A stretch of DNA of 64,000 bases from Paracoccus wurundjeri (GCF_030678915.1 NZ_JAUUTZ010000001.1:62001-126000); one strand, 5' to 3'. Numbered from the stretch's first letter, positions 18,855 to 28,904 are shown. Notes: generated by a model from the letters alone, not told the origin. Made by a program: numbers and translations.

Positions 18855-19231
18855 GACTGCGCCTCTTGCGGCAGACCATCTGCGATCTCGTAATAGTTCC
18901 CCTTGTCGGTCACGAAAATATGCCCGGTCAGCTGCAAACCCGTGGGTTCATCCACCGCACCCGATGCCACGGCCACCCTGTCCGAGCCGATCTTTCGCCA
19001 GAACAGACTGCTGCCACATTCCGGACAAAAGCCGCGCTCTGCCTCGTCGGAAGAGCGATACCATCTCATCGGCCCCTCGATGGTCAATGCGCGGGCAGCC
19101 GCGCTGGCCCAGAGATGCCCGGACCAACGACGGCACTGCCCGCAATGGCACGCGCTGTATCCGGCCTCATCCCATTGCCCACGAAAGCGCACTTCGCCGC
19201 ACAGGCAATGCCCGGTAAATTCAGAACCCAT
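18851..19231 (-). CDS. GFA/CENP-V domain zinc protein
   Basis: A 126-residue protein of the GFA (glutathione-dependent formaldehyde-activating) fold. Cysteines in GHCLCGEVRF, SACHCGQCRRW and GFCPECGSSLFW bind zinc, matching the family. The biochemical role of most members is unproved. It overlaps the fRMsr gene by 11 bases upstream and the LysE gene by 4 bases downstream, pointing to one operon linked to sulfur or thiol chemistry. Confidence 0.87.
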   Translation of the reverse strand: MGSEFTGHCLCGEVRFRGQWDEAGYSACHCGQCRRWSGHLWASAAARALTIEGPMRWYRSSDEAERGFCPECGSSLFWRKIGSDRVAVASGAVDEPTGLQLTGHIFVTDKGNYYEIADGLPQEAQS

Positions 19232-19673
19232 CGAAGACTTCCTCCAATATCTCTACCAGCCGCGTGGCGTCCTGTTGTCCGAAGGCATCTGCGCGGTTGC
19301 TGTCGATATCCAGCACGCCAATCAACCTTCCGCTCTTGCCGAATACCGGCAATACGATTTCCGAGCGGGTCGTGCTGGAGCAGGCGATATGACCCGGGAA
19401 GGCGTCGACATCAGCGACGATCTGAACCTCGCCGCTGCGTGCTGCCGCGCCGCAAACGCCACGGGAGAACGGGATGACCAGACAGCCATGCCCGCCCTGA
19501 TAGGGGCCGATCTTCAGCAGTTCGGGCGCGACGACGCGATAAAACCCGGTCCAGTCGAATCGCTCGTCCGAGTGGTGGATCTCGCAGGCCAACGTAGCCA
19601 TAAGCGCAACTTCATCGGTTTCGCCTTCCGTCAGGGCGCGGATCCGCGCATGTAATGCGTCATAATCGGTCAT
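19221..19673 (-). CDS. msrC: Free methionine-(R)-sulfoxide reductase (GAF domain)
   Basis: A 150-residue GAF-fold enzyme that reduces free methionine-R-sulfoxide. The three redox cysteines known in E. coli fRMsr are matched: in GGHGCLVIPF, RGVCGAA and GHIACSSTTRSEIVLP. The first gene of the overlapping fRMsr-GFA-LysE-RluA operon. An AAGG-like site precedes the ATG. The assignment is strong because all catalytic cysteines are in place. Confidence 0.9.
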   Translation of the reverse strand: MTDYDALHARIRALTEGETDEVALMATLACEIHHSDERFDWTGFYRVVAPELLKIGPYQGGHGCLVIPFSRGVCGAAARSGEVQIVADVDAFPGHIACSSTTRSEIVLPVFGKSGRLIGVLDIDSNRADAFGQQDATRLVEILEEVFDGF

Positions 19674-19756
19674 GGTCTTCCTTTACGCCAGTCAGAGCGC
19701 GACGAGAAGACCATGTGTGACACCGGCAAGATGACGGGACTGATACCCCGAATGGG

Positions 19757-20692
19757 TCAATCCGGCAGGGGGATGAATTCGTCGCGATCCGCCGGCGGCA
19801 GGTCGAACTGACCCTGACCCCAGCGGGCGTCGCGCCATTCGCGCTTTGCCTCTTCGATCCTTTCGCGCGAGGAGGCGACGAAATTCCACCATATGTAGCG
19901 GGGACCGTTCAGCGTCTCGCCGCCAAGAGCCATCAGCCTTGCGCCGCGATCGCCTGCCGCCACCGTGATCTCGTCGCCGGGACGAAAGACCATCATTTGC
20001 CCGGCCTCGAATTCCTGTCCGGCGATGCGAATCGATCCCTCGGTAATGTAAAGCCCGCGATCTTCGTGATCCTTGGGCAAGGGAAAACGCGCCCGAGCCG
20101 CAAGGGTGACGTCGAGATAAAAACTGTCGGAATACATTTTGGCCGGGGCCGTTTCGCCATAAGCACGACCCAGGATCAGCCGGGCCTCGATGCCTTCATC
20201 GTGAATTTCGGGCAGGGTGCCCTTGCCGTGATGCTCGAATGTGGGGGCAATGTCTTCGTGACTTTCCGGCAGCGCGATCCATGTCTGTATTCCGTACAGG
20301 CTGTTCGGCCCCTGACGTCCGGCGGCGGAAGTGCGCTCGGAATGGGTGACGCCCTTGCCTGCGACCATCCAGTTCAATTCGCCGGGACGGATGACCTGAT
20401 CGGCGCCGGTACTGTCGCGATGATGGAAATCGCCGCGAAAAAGATAGGTCACGGTGCCCAGCCCGATATGCGGGTGCGGGCGTATATCCACGCCTTGCCC
20501 GGTCAGGAATTCGGCGGGTCCGGCCTGATCGAAGAAGATGAACGGCCCGACCATCTGCCGTTTCGGGGCGGGCAGGGCGCGGCGGACCTCGAAATCGCCA
20601 AGGTCGCGGGCGCGGGGAACGATCAGGGTCTCGATGGCGTCCGGTCCGATCTCGTCCGGACAGCCGGGGGTCAATGCGGGGTTCCAACTCAT
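19757..20692 (-). CDS. Pirin family protein
   Basis: A 311-residue bicupin of the pirin family; bacterial members can act as metal-dependent quercetin dioxygenases or redox sensors, so the role is not fixed. The metal-binding cupin motif HPHIGLGTVTYLFRGDFHHRDS, shown here only in part (RPHPHIGLGTVTYLFRG), is complete, with a later GELNWMVAGKGVTHSER segment. The start is at 20692 because of a strong AAGGAGG site 6 bases upstream; a farther start at 20755 lacks one. It diverges from the glyoxalase-hydrolase fusion gene across 158 bases. Confidence 0.9.
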   Translation of the reverse strand: MSWNPALTPGCPDEIGPDAIETLIVPRARDLGDFEVRRALPAPKRQMVGPFIFFDQAGPAEFLTGQGVDIRPHPHIGLGTVTYLFRGDFHHRDSTGADQVIRPGELNWMVAGKGVTHSERTSAAGRQGPNSLYGIQTWIALPESHEDIAPTFEHHGKGTLPEIHDEGIEARLILGRAYGETAPAKMYSDSFYLDVTLAARARFPLPKDHEDRGLYITEGSIRIAGQEFEAGQMMVFRPGDEITVAAGDRGARLMALGGETLNGPRYIWWNFVASSRERIEEAKREWRDARWGQGQFDLPPADRDEFIPLPD

Positions 20693-20850
20693 AGGTGCCT
20701 CCTTGTGATATTGATCAGAATGGGCCGATTTTCGCGAACGGCCAAGAGGAAACACGTTCTGGATTCGCGAACGCCGGGTAGGCTGTTACGCCGCTGGCAG
20801 CGGGCCGGCAGATAGAGCATCTTACACGCAAGCAGAAAGGAGTCCGGGGC

Positions 20851-22362
20851 ATGACCAGCGGTATTCATCATGTGACGGCGATCACCCGCGATGTTCAGGC
20901 GAATGTCGATTTCTGGATGGGATTCCTGGGGCTTTCGCTGGTCAAGCAAAGCGCGGGTTTCGAGGATGCCGAGCAGTTGCATCTGTTTTACGGCAATGCG
21001 GCAGGTGATCCGGGAAGCCTGGTCAGTTTTCTGATCTGGCAGGATGGAGCCGCCGGACGTGTAGGGCATGGACAGGTGGCCGAGATCGCCCTTTCCATTC
21101 CGCGTGCGCGTATCGGAGACTGGCTGACCCGCGCCATGCAGCACCGGCTGCCTGTCGAGGGACCTGCCCGTGAATTCGGCGAGCCGGTTCTGCGGCTGAA
21201 AGATCCGGACGGGATCATCGTCAAGCTGGTCGGGACGGATGTGCCGGATCAGGGATGGCCTGCCGCACCGCAGCGGTTGCGCTCGGTCACGTTATGGTCG
21301 GAACTGCCCGAGCAGACGGCAGCTTTCCTTGGCCGTTTCGGCTATCGGCCGGGGCCGGTGGAAGCGGGTGTCGTAAGGCTGATTTCAGACAGCGATGCCG
21401 TGGATATCCGCGATGCTTCGAGCTTTGTCCCAAGCATTCCTGGCAGCGGCGTGATTGATCATGTCGCTTTTCGGATGGCCGACATCGACGCGATCGAGGC
21501 GCATCATGCCGAATTGTCACGCCTGAACGGTGGCGAGGTCACGCTGCATGATCGAAAATATTTCACCTCGCTTTATGTCCGCGAACCCGCCGGTATCCTG
21601 ATCGAACTGGCAACCGACGGTCCCGGCATGGGCGTGGATGAGGCCCGGCTGGGTGAGACCCTGATGATCCCTCCGCATTTTGCGGGCCGCGCGGATGATC
21701 TGCGCGTGTCACTTCCTCAATTCGCCCGCCCGGGCGAGGAAAGGATTCCGATGAGAGAGCTTCCCTTTATCCACCGCATCTATCAGCCCGACACAACGGA
21801 TGGTTCTGCCCTGATCCTGCTGCCTGGCTCGGGCAGGGATGAGGCCGATCTGATGCCGCTTGCGCATCGAATCGCGCCCACGGCGCGTTTGCTGGGGGTG
21901 CGCGGACGCTCGAATGAAGAGGGGATGCCACGTTTCTTCCGCCGCATTACCATGACCAGTTTCGATCAGGACGATATCCGTGCCGAGGCGGCCGCTTTTG
22001 AGGCGTTCTGGCATGGCGCGATTGCAGCCTATGATCTGGATCCGGCGCGCACGACCGTATTGGGATATTCCAATGGCGCGAATTTCGCGGCGGCGGTGAT
22101 GGCGCTGTATCCGGGGCTGCTGCGCCGGGCCGTTCTGTTGCGCGCGATGGCCGCGCTTGAGGATTTGCCGGTAAGCAGCCTAAGCGGAACTCAGGTCTTG
22201 ACGGTGACCGGTGCACGGGATCCTTATGGGCCCTATGCTGCGCGTCTGAATGATTGGCTGAAAGCGAGCGGCGCCGATCTTGACGCGCGCTCGGTTTCCG
22301 CGGGCCATGAAATCACGCAGGATGATGTGGCGATTGTGCAGGATTGGCTGAAAGGAGAATGA
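20851..22362 (+). CDS. Fusion of a VOC ring-cleaving dioxygenase (MhqO-like) and an alpha/beta-hydrolase (MhqD-like)
   Basis: 503 residues in two parts. Residues 1 to about 290 hold two VOC (glyoxalase/extradiol dioxygenase) repeats starting ITSGIHHVTAITRDVQAN-like, similar to MhqO/LinE-type ring-cleaving enzymes. Residues about 305-503 are a carboxylesterase/phospholipase-like hydrolase with Ser407 in GYSNGAN, Asp457 in GARDPYG and His486 in AGHE. In Bacillus, mhqO and mhqD are separate genes of quinone detoxification, so this is a plausible natural fusion. AAAGGAG ribosome site. An acetyltransferase gene follows after one base; a divergent pirin gene fits a quinone-stress theme. Confidence 0.85.
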   Translation: MTSGIHHVTAITRDVQANVDFWMGFLGLSLVKQSAGFEDAEQLHLFYGNAAGDPGSLVSFLIWQDGAAGRVGHGQVAEIALSIPRARIGDWLTRAMQHRLPVEGPAREFGEPVLRLKDPDGIIVKLVGTDVPDQGWPAAPQRLRSVTLWSELPEQTAAFLGRFGYRPGPVEAGVVRLISDSDAVDIRDASSFVPSIPGSGVIDHVAFRMADIDAIEAHHAELSRLNGGEVTLHDRKYFTSLYVREPAGILIELATDGPGMGVDEARLGETLMIPPHFAGRADDLRVSLPQFARPGEERIPMRELPFIHRIYQPDTTDGSALILLPGSGRDEADLMPLAHRIAPTARLLGVRGRSNEEGMPRFFRRITMTSFDQDDIRAEAAAFEAFWHGAIAAYDLDPARTTVLGYSNGANFAAAVMALYPGLLRRAVLLRAMAALEDLPVSSLSGTQVLTVTGARDPYGPYAARLNDWLKASGADLDARSVSAGHEITQDDVAIVQDWLKGE

Positions 22363-22363
22363 G

Positions 22364-22693
22364 ATGGCGGATATTACCATCACCAAAGAGGAAATCGACA
22401 ACCGGCATGGTCGCTATGTAGCGCATGTGGCGGGAATCGATGCAGAGGCGGAACTGACCTTTACGCGCCGGGGTGAGGGGCGGATCAGTGCCGATCACAC
22501 CGGTGCACCCGAAGAACTGCGGGGCACGGGCGCCGCGGGGGCGTTGGTCCGTCACATGGTCGAGGATGCGCGGGCGAATGGCTTGACCATCATTCCGCTA
22601 TGCTCCTATGTGCAGGCGCAATATGCCAAGCATCCCGAATGGGCCGATCTGTTCACGACTGCGCCGGGTGAAAAGCCGAAAATACCGCAGTAA
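22364..22693 (+). CDS. GNAT-family N-acetyltransferase (short, YjdJ-like)
   Basis: A 109-residue single GNAT domain of the short YjdJ/DUF type. It shows ADITITKEEIDNRHGRYVAHV at the front, the acetyl-CoA binding stretch PEELRGTGAAGALVRHMVEDAR and the C-terminal PLCSYVQAQYAKHPEW motif typical of the family. It starts 1 base after the fusion gene, so they are cotranscribed. Substrate unknown. Confidence 0.86.
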   Translation: MADITITKEEIDNRHGRYVAHVAGIDAEAELTFTRRGEGRISADHTGAPEELRGTGAAGALVRHMVEDARANGLTIIPLCSYVQAQYAKHPEWADLFTTAPGEKPKIPQ

Positions 22694-22760
22694 TAGGCGC
22701 GGCTTGCCATCCCGTTCCACTGCATGTCAGATATCGGTCGGATTGGCGGTAGAAAACGGC

Positions 22761-23123
22761 ATGACAGACGCTATGGAACAGATTGCGGTCGGAGATGGGG
22801 CTGCGGACGTTGCGATGTTGATGGGCGTGCTGGAAGCGCATGGCTTCGACCCGGTCGCGACCGACAGGCATTCCGGGCTGACGCTATCGAATCTGTCGCA
22901 GGCGATCGGCGGCGTGAGAGTCTTTGTTCGCGTCGGGCAGGCTGGCGAGGCGGGCGAACTGCTGACCGCTCTGGGCATGCCGGTCTGGAGCCGTCCGTCC
23001 TGGCGTACGATGCTGTTTTTCGCATTTGCATGGTGGTTTGCGCATGTGCCGCCGCCCGGCCTTGGCAGCGCGCTTGTCCTGCGCCCCGGAACTGGCGATG
23101 AGACGCAGCTTGCCGATCCCTGA
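22761..23123 (+). CDS. DUF2007-like protein
   Basis: A 120-residue protein resembling the DUF2007 (putative signal-transducing) family: N-terminal MTDAMEQIAVGDGAADVAML with a small alpha/beta domain, then a hydrophobic stretch TMLFFAFAWWFAHVPPPG that may be a membrane segment. Function unknown. The ATG at 22761 is chosen as the family start; a longer in-frame start would overlap the acetyltransferase gene. It precedes polA by 78 bases. Confidence 0.62.
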   Translation: MTDAMEQIAVGDGAADVAMLMGVLEAHGFDPVATDRHSGLTLSNLSQAIGGVRVFVRVGQAGEAGELLTALGMPVWSRPSWRTMLFFAFAWWFAHVPPPGLGSALVLRPGTGDETQLADP

Positions 23124-23201
23124 ACCGCAAGGGGAGCAACGCCCCCTTTGCCCCGCCGTCACTTCGTGCCAAAACCGGATAACAGCGCGAAAGGATGACC
23201 C

Positions 23202-26003
23202 ATGACTTCGACCGGCTTCGGCAAAGGCTGCCATCTTCACCTGATCGACGGATCGGCATTCATTTTTCGCGCCTATCACGCGCTTCCACCGCTGACCCGG
23301 AAATCCGACGGGCTGCCGATCGGGGCGGTGGCGGGTTTCTGCAATATGCTGTGGAAATATATCAGCGGTCAGAACGGCAGTAACGCGCCAACTCATGTCG
23401 CGGTGATCTTCGATCATTCCTCGAAAACCTTTCGCAATGATATTTATCCGGAATACAAGGCCAATCGCCCCGAACTGCCCGAGGATCTGCGCCCGCAATT
23501 CCCCCTGACCCGCGAGGCGACGCGCGCCTTCAATGTCGCCTGCATCGAGACGGAAGGGTTCGAGGCCGATGATATTATCGCGACGCTGGCCTGTCAGGCC
23601 CGCGATGCGGGTGGGGCGGTCACGATTGTCAGCAGTGACAAGGATCTGATGCAGCTTGTCGGGCAGGGCGTGAACATGCTTGACCCGATCAAGAACAAGG
23701 CCATCGGTCCGGATGAGGTGGTCGAGAAATTTGGCGTTGGCCCCGACCGCGTGGTGGATGTGCAGGCGTTGGCCGGGGATTCGGTCGATAACGTGCCCGG
23801 CGCACCGGGAATCGGGGTGAAAACCGCCGCTTTGCTGATCAATGAATACGGAGATCTTGAAGCCCTGCTGGAACGGGCCGGAGAGATCAGGCAACCCAAG
23901 CGCCGCCAGACCCTGATCGATTTTGCCGAACAGATTCGCATCTCGAAAAAGCTGGTGCAACTGGATTGCCAGACGCCGCTGGATTTCTCATTGGGAAGCC
24001 TGGAGGTGCGCGATCCTGAATCCGAAGCGCTGCTGGACTTTCTGAGCCGGATGGAATTCCGGACACTGACCGCCCGCGTGGCCGAGACACTTGGGGTCGA
24101 GGCCCCTGCGGTGGTCTCTGCCCCGGCAAGCATCGCCCCTGCCGCGCCGGATATGCCGGCGATGGGCGCGAATGGCTACCAGACCCTGTCCGACCTTGCC
24201 GCCCTTGAGGCATGGATCGATGACATCCGCGAGACCGGGCATGTCGCCATCGACACCGAAACTACCGGGCTTGACGAAATGCAGGCCGGGCTTGTCGGCA
24301 TCTCGCTTGCCGTTCGCCCGGGCGATGCCTGTTATATCCCGCTGGCCCATGTCGAGGGCGAGGGGGACCTGTTCGGCAGCGGCGACCGGTTGCCGGGACA
24401 ACTTGAGACCGCCGAGGTGCTGGAGGCGTTAAAGCCCGTTCTGGAGGATCCGGCGATCCTGAAGATTGGCCAGAACGTCAAATATGACTGGAAGATCCTC
24501 GCTCGTCACGGAATCAGCATGGCGCCGGTCACGGATACGATGCTGATGTCCTATGCATTGAATGCGGGGACCCATAACCACGGTATGGATGAGTTGGCCG
24601 AACGTTATCTTGGCCATAAATGCATCCCCATCAAGGAATTGATCGGTTCGGGAAAGGCCCAGATCGGCTTTGCTCAGGTCGCCATCGACAAGGCCGCCCC
24701 CTATGCTGCCGAGGATGCCGAGGTAACGCTGCGTCTGTGGCAGCATTTCGCGCCGCTATTGTCCAGCGAGCGGGTGACGACCGCTTACGAAACGCTGGAG
24801 CGTCCGATGATCCCGGTTCTGGCCGGTATGGAAATGGCCGGAGTGAAGGTCAATGGCGATACGCTGAAGCGCATGTCGAATGCCTTTGCACAGAAGATGG
24901 CGCAGCTCGAGGAAGAGATTCATCAGCTTGCGGGCGAAAAGTTCAATGTCGGCAGCCCCAAGCAACTGGGAGAGATTCTGTTCGACAAGATGAGTCTGTC
25001 GGGTGGCAAGCAGGGCAAGACCGGGGCTTATTCCACCAGTGCCGATGTGCTGGAAGATTTGGCGGCGGAAGGTCATGACTTGCCTGCGCGGATCCTGGAC
25101 TGGCGGCAGGTCGCCAAGCTGAAATCGACCTATACCGATGCGCTTCAATCCCATGTGAACCCGGATACAGGCCGGGTCCATACCAGCTATTCCATCGCCG
25201 GGGCGCAGACCGGGCGGCTGGCCTCGACCGACCCCAACCTGCAGAATATTCCGGTGCGCAGCGATGAAGGCCGCCGTATCCGCGAGGCTTTCGTAGCGAC
25301 GCCGGGGCATCGTCTGGTCAGTCTGGATTACAGCCAGATCGAATTGAGGATACTCGCCAATGTCGCGGATATTCCGGCGCTGAAACAGGCATTCAGGGAC
25401 GGGATAGACATTCACGCCATGACCGCCAGCCAGATGTTCCATGTGCCGGTCGAGGGAATGGATCCGATGGTGCGCCGTCAGGCCAAGGCGATCAATTTCG
25501 GCGTGATTTACGGCATTTCCGGCTATGGCCTGTCGCGCAATCTGCGGATCCCCCGGGCCGAAGCGCAGGCCTTCATCAATACCTATTTCGAACGCTTCCC
25601 CGAGATTCGCGTCTATATGGACAAGACCGTGGCGGACGCGAAAGAACATGGTTTCGTTCGCACTCTGTTCGGGCGGCGGATCAACACACCCGGAATCAAT
25701 GCCTCTGGTCCGGCTGCGGGAGGCGCGCGGCGCGCGGCGATCAATGCGCCGATTCAGGGTGCGGCGGCGGATATCATTCGCAGGGCAATGATCCGGATGC
25801 ATGCGGCGATCCGTCATCTGCCCGCGAAGATGCTGTTGCAGGTTCATGACGAACTGGTTTTCGAGGTCGAGGAAAGCGCAGCGGAAGATCTCATAGCTGC
25901 CGCGCGTCAGGTCATGGAAGCTGCTGCTGAACCTGCCGTCAAACTTTCGGTGCCGCTGGTTGTGGATGCGGGTATCGGGGAAAACTGGGCCGAAGCGCAT
26001 TGA
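23202..26003 (+). CDS. polA: DNA polymerase I
   Basis: 933 residues in the classical three-domain layout. The 5'-3' exonuclease lies at about 1-290 (HLIDGSAFIFRAYHA, SSDKDLMQLV). The proofreading 3'-5' exonuclease is intact: AIDTETTGLDEMQ, GQNVKYDWKIL and YAAEDAEVTL carry the acidic residues, so this is not one of the exo-deficient PolIs. The polymerase domain follows with SLDYSQIELRILA, RRQAKAINFGVIYG and VHDELVFEV. Starts with ATG at 23202. The CDF gene follows after about 10 bases. Confidence 0.97.
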   Translation: MTSTGFGKGCHLHLIDGSAFIFRAYHALPPLTRKSDGLPIGAVAGFCNMLWKYISGQNGSNAPTHVAVIFDHSSKTFRNDIYPEYKANRPELPEDLRPQFPLTREATRAFNVACIETEGFEADDIIATLACQARDAGGAVTIVSSDKDLMQLVGQGVNMLDPIKNKAIGPDEVVEKFGVGPDRVVDVQALAGDSVDNVPGAPGIGVKTAALLINEYGDLEALLERAGEIRQPKRRQTLIDFAEQIRISKKLVQLDCQTPLDFSLGSLEVRDPESEALLDFLSRMEFRTLTARVAETLGVEAPAVVSAPASIAPAAPDMPAMGANGYQTLSDLAALEAWIDDIRETGHVAIDTETTGLDEMQAGLVGISLAVRPGDACYIPLAHVEGEGDLFGSGDRLPGQLETAEVLEALKPVLEDPAILKIGQNVKYDWKILARHGISMAPVTDTMLMSYALNAGTHNHGMDELAERYLGHKCIPIKELIGSGKAQIGFAQVAIDKAAPYAAEDAEVTLRLWQHFAPLLSSERVTTAYETLERPMIPVLAGMEMAGVKVNGDTLKRMSNAFAQKMAQLEEEIHQLAGEKFNVGSPKQLGEILFDKMSLSGGKQGKTGAYSTSADVLEDLAAEGHDLPARILDWRQVAKLKSTYTDALQSHVNPDTGRVHTSYSIAGAQTGRLASTDPNLQNIPVRSDEGRRIREAFVATPGHRLVSLDYSQIELRILANVADIPALKQAFRDGIDIHAMTASQMFHVPVEGMDPMVRRQAKAINFGVIYGISGYGLSRNLRIPRAEAQAFINTYFERFPEIRVYMDKTVADAKEHGFVRTLFGRRINTPGINASGPAAGGARRAAINAPIQGAAADIIRRAMIRMHAAIRHLPAKMLLQVHDELVFEVEESAAEDLIAAARQVMEAAAEPAVKLSVPLVVDAGIGENWAEAH

Positions 26004-26015
26004 CGGGATTGGGTG

Positions 26016-26951
26016 ATGGGACATTCCCACGGGCACGGATATTCGCACGATCATGCGCATGGGCATCACCATCATCACGGTGACCATGCGATCGGCTGGG
26101 CTGTGGTCGTCAATCTGCTTCTGACGGCGGCGCAGATCATCGGCGGATTGCTGGCCGGATCCACGGCGCTGATCGCGGACGGGGTGCATAACCTTTCCGA
26201 CGCATTGGCGCTGGTGCTTGCCTTTGGCGCGCGGCGATTGGCGCGGCGCGATGCTTCGCCCGACATGAGCTTTGGCTGGGGCCGGGCAGAGGTGGTGGCG
26301 GCTTTTGTCAATTACCTTGCACTGATCGCCATCTCGGTATGGCTGGCCATCGAGGCAATCGGGCGTCTTTTCAATCCACCCGAGGTCGCAGGTGGGGTGG
26401 TCATGGGATTGGCGGCATTTGCCTTGATCATCGATCTGGGGACAGCGGCGCTGGTGTACCGGCTGTCCAAGGACAGTGTGAATATCCGGGCGGCATTCAT
26501 GCATAATCTGGCCGATGCCGCGGTATCGGTGGCGGTGATTATCGGCGGGCTGCTGATCTGGGCCTTTGGCTGGAATCTGGCCGATCCGATCCTGACGCTG
26601 GCGATCTCGGGTGCGATCCTGTGGCATATCCTGCCGGATCTTGGACCCGTGCTCCGTATGCTGATGCTGGGCGCTCCGCCGGGAAGCGATCCGGAAGCCG
26701 CGATCGAGGCATTGCGGAATCTGCCCGGGGTGCGCGACGCTCATCACCTGCATTTGTGGCAGATCGATGAGCGGAGGAATGCGGTCTCGGTGCATCTGGT
26801 GGTTGAATCCGACGACTATTCCAGGGCGATTCACGCTGCGAAAGACATGCTGCACCGGGATTTCGGCATAGCCCATGCAACGATCGAGGTCGAGCCGCCC
26901 GGCGCCTGCGCGGATGAGGTTGCGGCACCCGCGAAGAGTTCTTTGCGATAA
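26016..26951 (+). CDS. Cation diffusion facilitator (CzcD/ZitB-like metal exporter)
   Basis: Inner-membrane metal/proton antiporter exporting Zn, Co or Fe/Mn ions. A His-rich N-terminus (GHSHGHGYSHDHAHGHHHHH) precedes six hydrophobic segments; the HNLSDALALVLAF and FMHNLADAAVSVAV motifs carry the metal-binding HxxxD pairs in helices II and V. 311 residues, with a cytoplasmic C-terminal domain. GTG at 26013 or ATG at 26016 are both possible starts. It lies almost on the polA stop, so it may share its transcript. Confidence 0.93.
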   Translation: MGHSHGHGYSHDHAHGHHHHHGDHAIGWAVVVNLLLTAAQIIGGLLAGSTALIADGVHNLSDALALVLAFGARRLARRDASPDMSFGWGRAEVVAAFVNYLALIAISVWLAIEAIGRLFNPPEVAGGVVMGLAAFALIIDLGTAALVYRLSKDSVNIRAAFMHNLADAAVSVAVIIGGLLIWAFGWNLADPILTLAISGAILWHILPDLGPVLRMLMLGAPPGSDPEAAIEALRNLPGVRDAHHLHLWQIDERRNAVSVHLVVESDDYSRAIHAAKDMLHRDFGIAHATIEVEPPGACADEVAAPAKSSLR

Positions 26952-27057
26952 ACCGCTGGCATCGGGAACCATTAATCACGATCCGGCGTTAACCTGCGTT
27001 ATCTTACTCACGCCGCCGTGAGCGGCAGGCATCAATCTTGGATGAATCGAGGGGACT

Positions 27058-27474
27058 ATGGGCATTTTCGATAAAATCAAAGGCGCAATCTGGGGCGAAG
27101 CCGAAGCGGCAGAAGCCGATCCTGCGACCCGGCCCGCCACCGAACCCGCTGCCAAGGCTCCGGCAGGCGCTCCGGCAGACAAGGCACCCGAAGCCGCGAA
27201 AGCGCCACAATCATCCGGTGCTGCGGTCGATGTTGCGGCAGTGCTTGACGGAGCGGTGCAAAAATCCGGGCAGACGCTGAACTGGCGGAGTTCGATCGTC
27301 GATCTGATGAAAGCACTCGGTCTGGACAGCAGCCTTGATCACCGCAAGGAGTTGGCGCAGGAACTGGGGTATACCGGCGAACTGAACGGTTCGGCAGAGA
27401 TGAATACCTGGCTGCACAAGCAGGTGATCCAGAAGCTGAAAGAGAATGGCGGCAAAGTGCCTGCCGATCTCTGA
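27058..27474 (+). CDS. DUF3597 family protein
   Basis: A 138-residue protein of unknown function. It starts MGIFDKIKGAIWGEAEAAEA, followed by an Ala/Pro-rich linker (about residues 18-60) and a conserved C-terminal domain with LNWRSSIVDLMKALGLDSSL and the HRKELAQELGYTGELNGSAE segment. This is the DUF3597 architecture (LysM-like small domains in some). A rho-independent terminator follows immediately, so it is probably a single-gene unit. Confidence 0.82.
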   Translation: MGIFDKIKGAIWGEAEAAEADPATRPATEPAAKAPAGAPADKAPEAAKAPQSSGAAVDVAAVLDGAVQKSGQTLNWRSSIVDLMKALGLDSSLDHRKELAQELGYTGELNGSAEMNTWLHKQVIQKLKENGGKVPADL

Positions 27475-27497
27475 ATCCGGACGCATCCGGGTTACAG

Positions 27498-27525
27498 GGC
27501 CGCATCTTCGGGTGCGGCCTTTTTT
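27498..27525 (+). terminator. Rho-independent terminator after DUF3597 gene
   Basis: Seven-base stem GGCCGCA/TGCGGCC around an eight-base TCTTCGGG loop, followed by six T residues. It lies 23 bases after the DUF3597 stop and before the convergent miaB gene. Confidence 0.88.
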
Positions 27526-27551
27526 AATGCGATGTTTGATTGTCCGCTGCT

Positions 27552-28904
27552 TCAGGCCGCCAGTTCGCCGCGCAAGGAGTTGGTTGCACTCTCGACGATC
27601 CGGACCTGCGCAAGATCGCCGATCTGCACATCGCCCGTATCCACGAAGACCGAATGCAGATAATCGGATTTTCCGATCATCTGACCGGGGATGCGCCCCG
27701 GTTTCTCGAACAGGACACCAAGCGTCCGGCCGACCATATCCTGTTGCGCGGCCTTTTGTTGCCGGGTCAGAAGCGCCTGCAATTCCTGCAAACGGGCGTC
27801 CGCGACTTTGCTGTCGATCTCTTCGCGCTCATAGGCAGGGGTGCCGGGGCGAGGCGAGTATTTGAAGCTGAAAGCGGTGCCGAAACCGACGTCTTCGATC
27901 AGGCGCATTGTATCGGCATGATCCTGGTCGGTTTCGCCGGGGAAGCCGACGATGAAATCGCTGGTCAGCATGATGTCGGGGCGGGCTTCGCGGATCCGCT
28001 CGATCAGGCGCAGATATTCCGCAGCGGTGTGTTTGCGGTTCATCGCCTTGAGGATGCGGTCGCTGCCCGATTGGACCGGCAGATGCAGATAGGGCATCAA
28101 TTGCGGCACGTCGCGATGCGCCTCGATCAGGTCATCGGCCATGTCATTGGGATGGCTGGTGGTATAGCGGATACGGTCCAGCCCGTCGATCTCACCCAAT
28201 GCCCGGATCAGACGGCCAAAGCCCCATTCGCGGCCATCCTCGCCCTTGCCGTGCCAGCCATTCACATTCTGCCCCAAAAGCGTGATTTCACGCACGCCCC
28301 GTGACACCAGATCCCGCGCCTCGCTCAGGATACGCTGAACGGGGCGACTGACCTCGGCGCCGCGCGTATAGGGGACCACGCAGAAGGCGCAGAACTTGTC
28401 GCAGCCTTCCTGCACGGTCAGAAAAGCGGCAGGGGCGCGGCGGGTGGCACGGTTTTTCGGCAGATGATCGAATTTATCCTCTTCCGGGAAATCGGTAAGG
28501 ATCCGGGGCGCTTCACCGCGCAGCATCTGCGGCAGGCGGTGATAGGTCTGCGGCCCGACGACCAGATCGACAATGGGCATGCGGCGCACGATTTCTTCGC
28601 CCTCGGCCTGCGCGACGCAGCCCGCCACGCCGATCTTCAGGTCCGGCTTTTCGGCCTTGAAGGGTTTCAGCCGTCCCAGATCGGAATAAAGCTTCTCTGC
28701 CGCCTTTTCCCGGATATGGCAGGTATTCAGCAGAACCATGTCGGCTTCGGCCTGATCCTCGGTCAGGACATAGCCTTCGCTGCCCATGGCCTCGGCCATG
28801 CGTTGGCTGTCGTAAACGTTCATCTGGCAGCCATAGGTCTTGATGAAGAGCTTTTTGGCCGCAGTTACGGTTTCCGGGGCGGTTTTGCTGGCGTTATCAC
28901 TCAT
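27552..28904 (-). CDS. miaB: tRNA-2-methylthio-N6-dimethylallyladenosine synthase MiaB
   Basis: Radical SAM methylthiotransferase acting on A37 of tRNAs. N-terminal UPF0004 domain ([19 protein letters not shown] with its cluster cysteines), the radical SAM cluster motif [15 protein letters not shown], and a C-terminal TRAM domain form the 450-residue protein. Full length. Ends just after the convergent DUF3597 terminator. Regulation not visible. Confidence 0.96.
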   Translation of the reverse strand: MSDNASKTAPETVTAAKKLFIKTYGCQMNVYDSQRMAEAMGSEGYVLTEDQAEADMVLLNTCHIREKAAEKLYSDLGRLKPFKAEKPDLKIGVAGCVAQAEGEEIVRRMPIVDLVVGPQTYHRLPQMLRGEAPRILTDFPEEDKFDHLPKNRATRRAPAAFLTVQEGCDKFCAFCVVPYTRGAEVSRPVQRILSEARDLVSRGVREITLLGQNVNGWHGKGEDGREWGFGRLIRALGEIDGLDRIRYTTSHPNDMADDLIEAHRDVPQLMPYLHLPVQSGSDRILKAMNRKHTAAEYLRLIERIREARPDIMLTSDFIVGFPGETDQDHADTMRLIEDVGFGTAFSFKYSPRPGTPAYEREEIDSKVADARLQELQALLTRQQKAAQQDMVGRTLGVLFEKPGRIPGQMIGKSDYLHSVFVDTGDVQIGDLAQVRIVESATNSLRGELAA

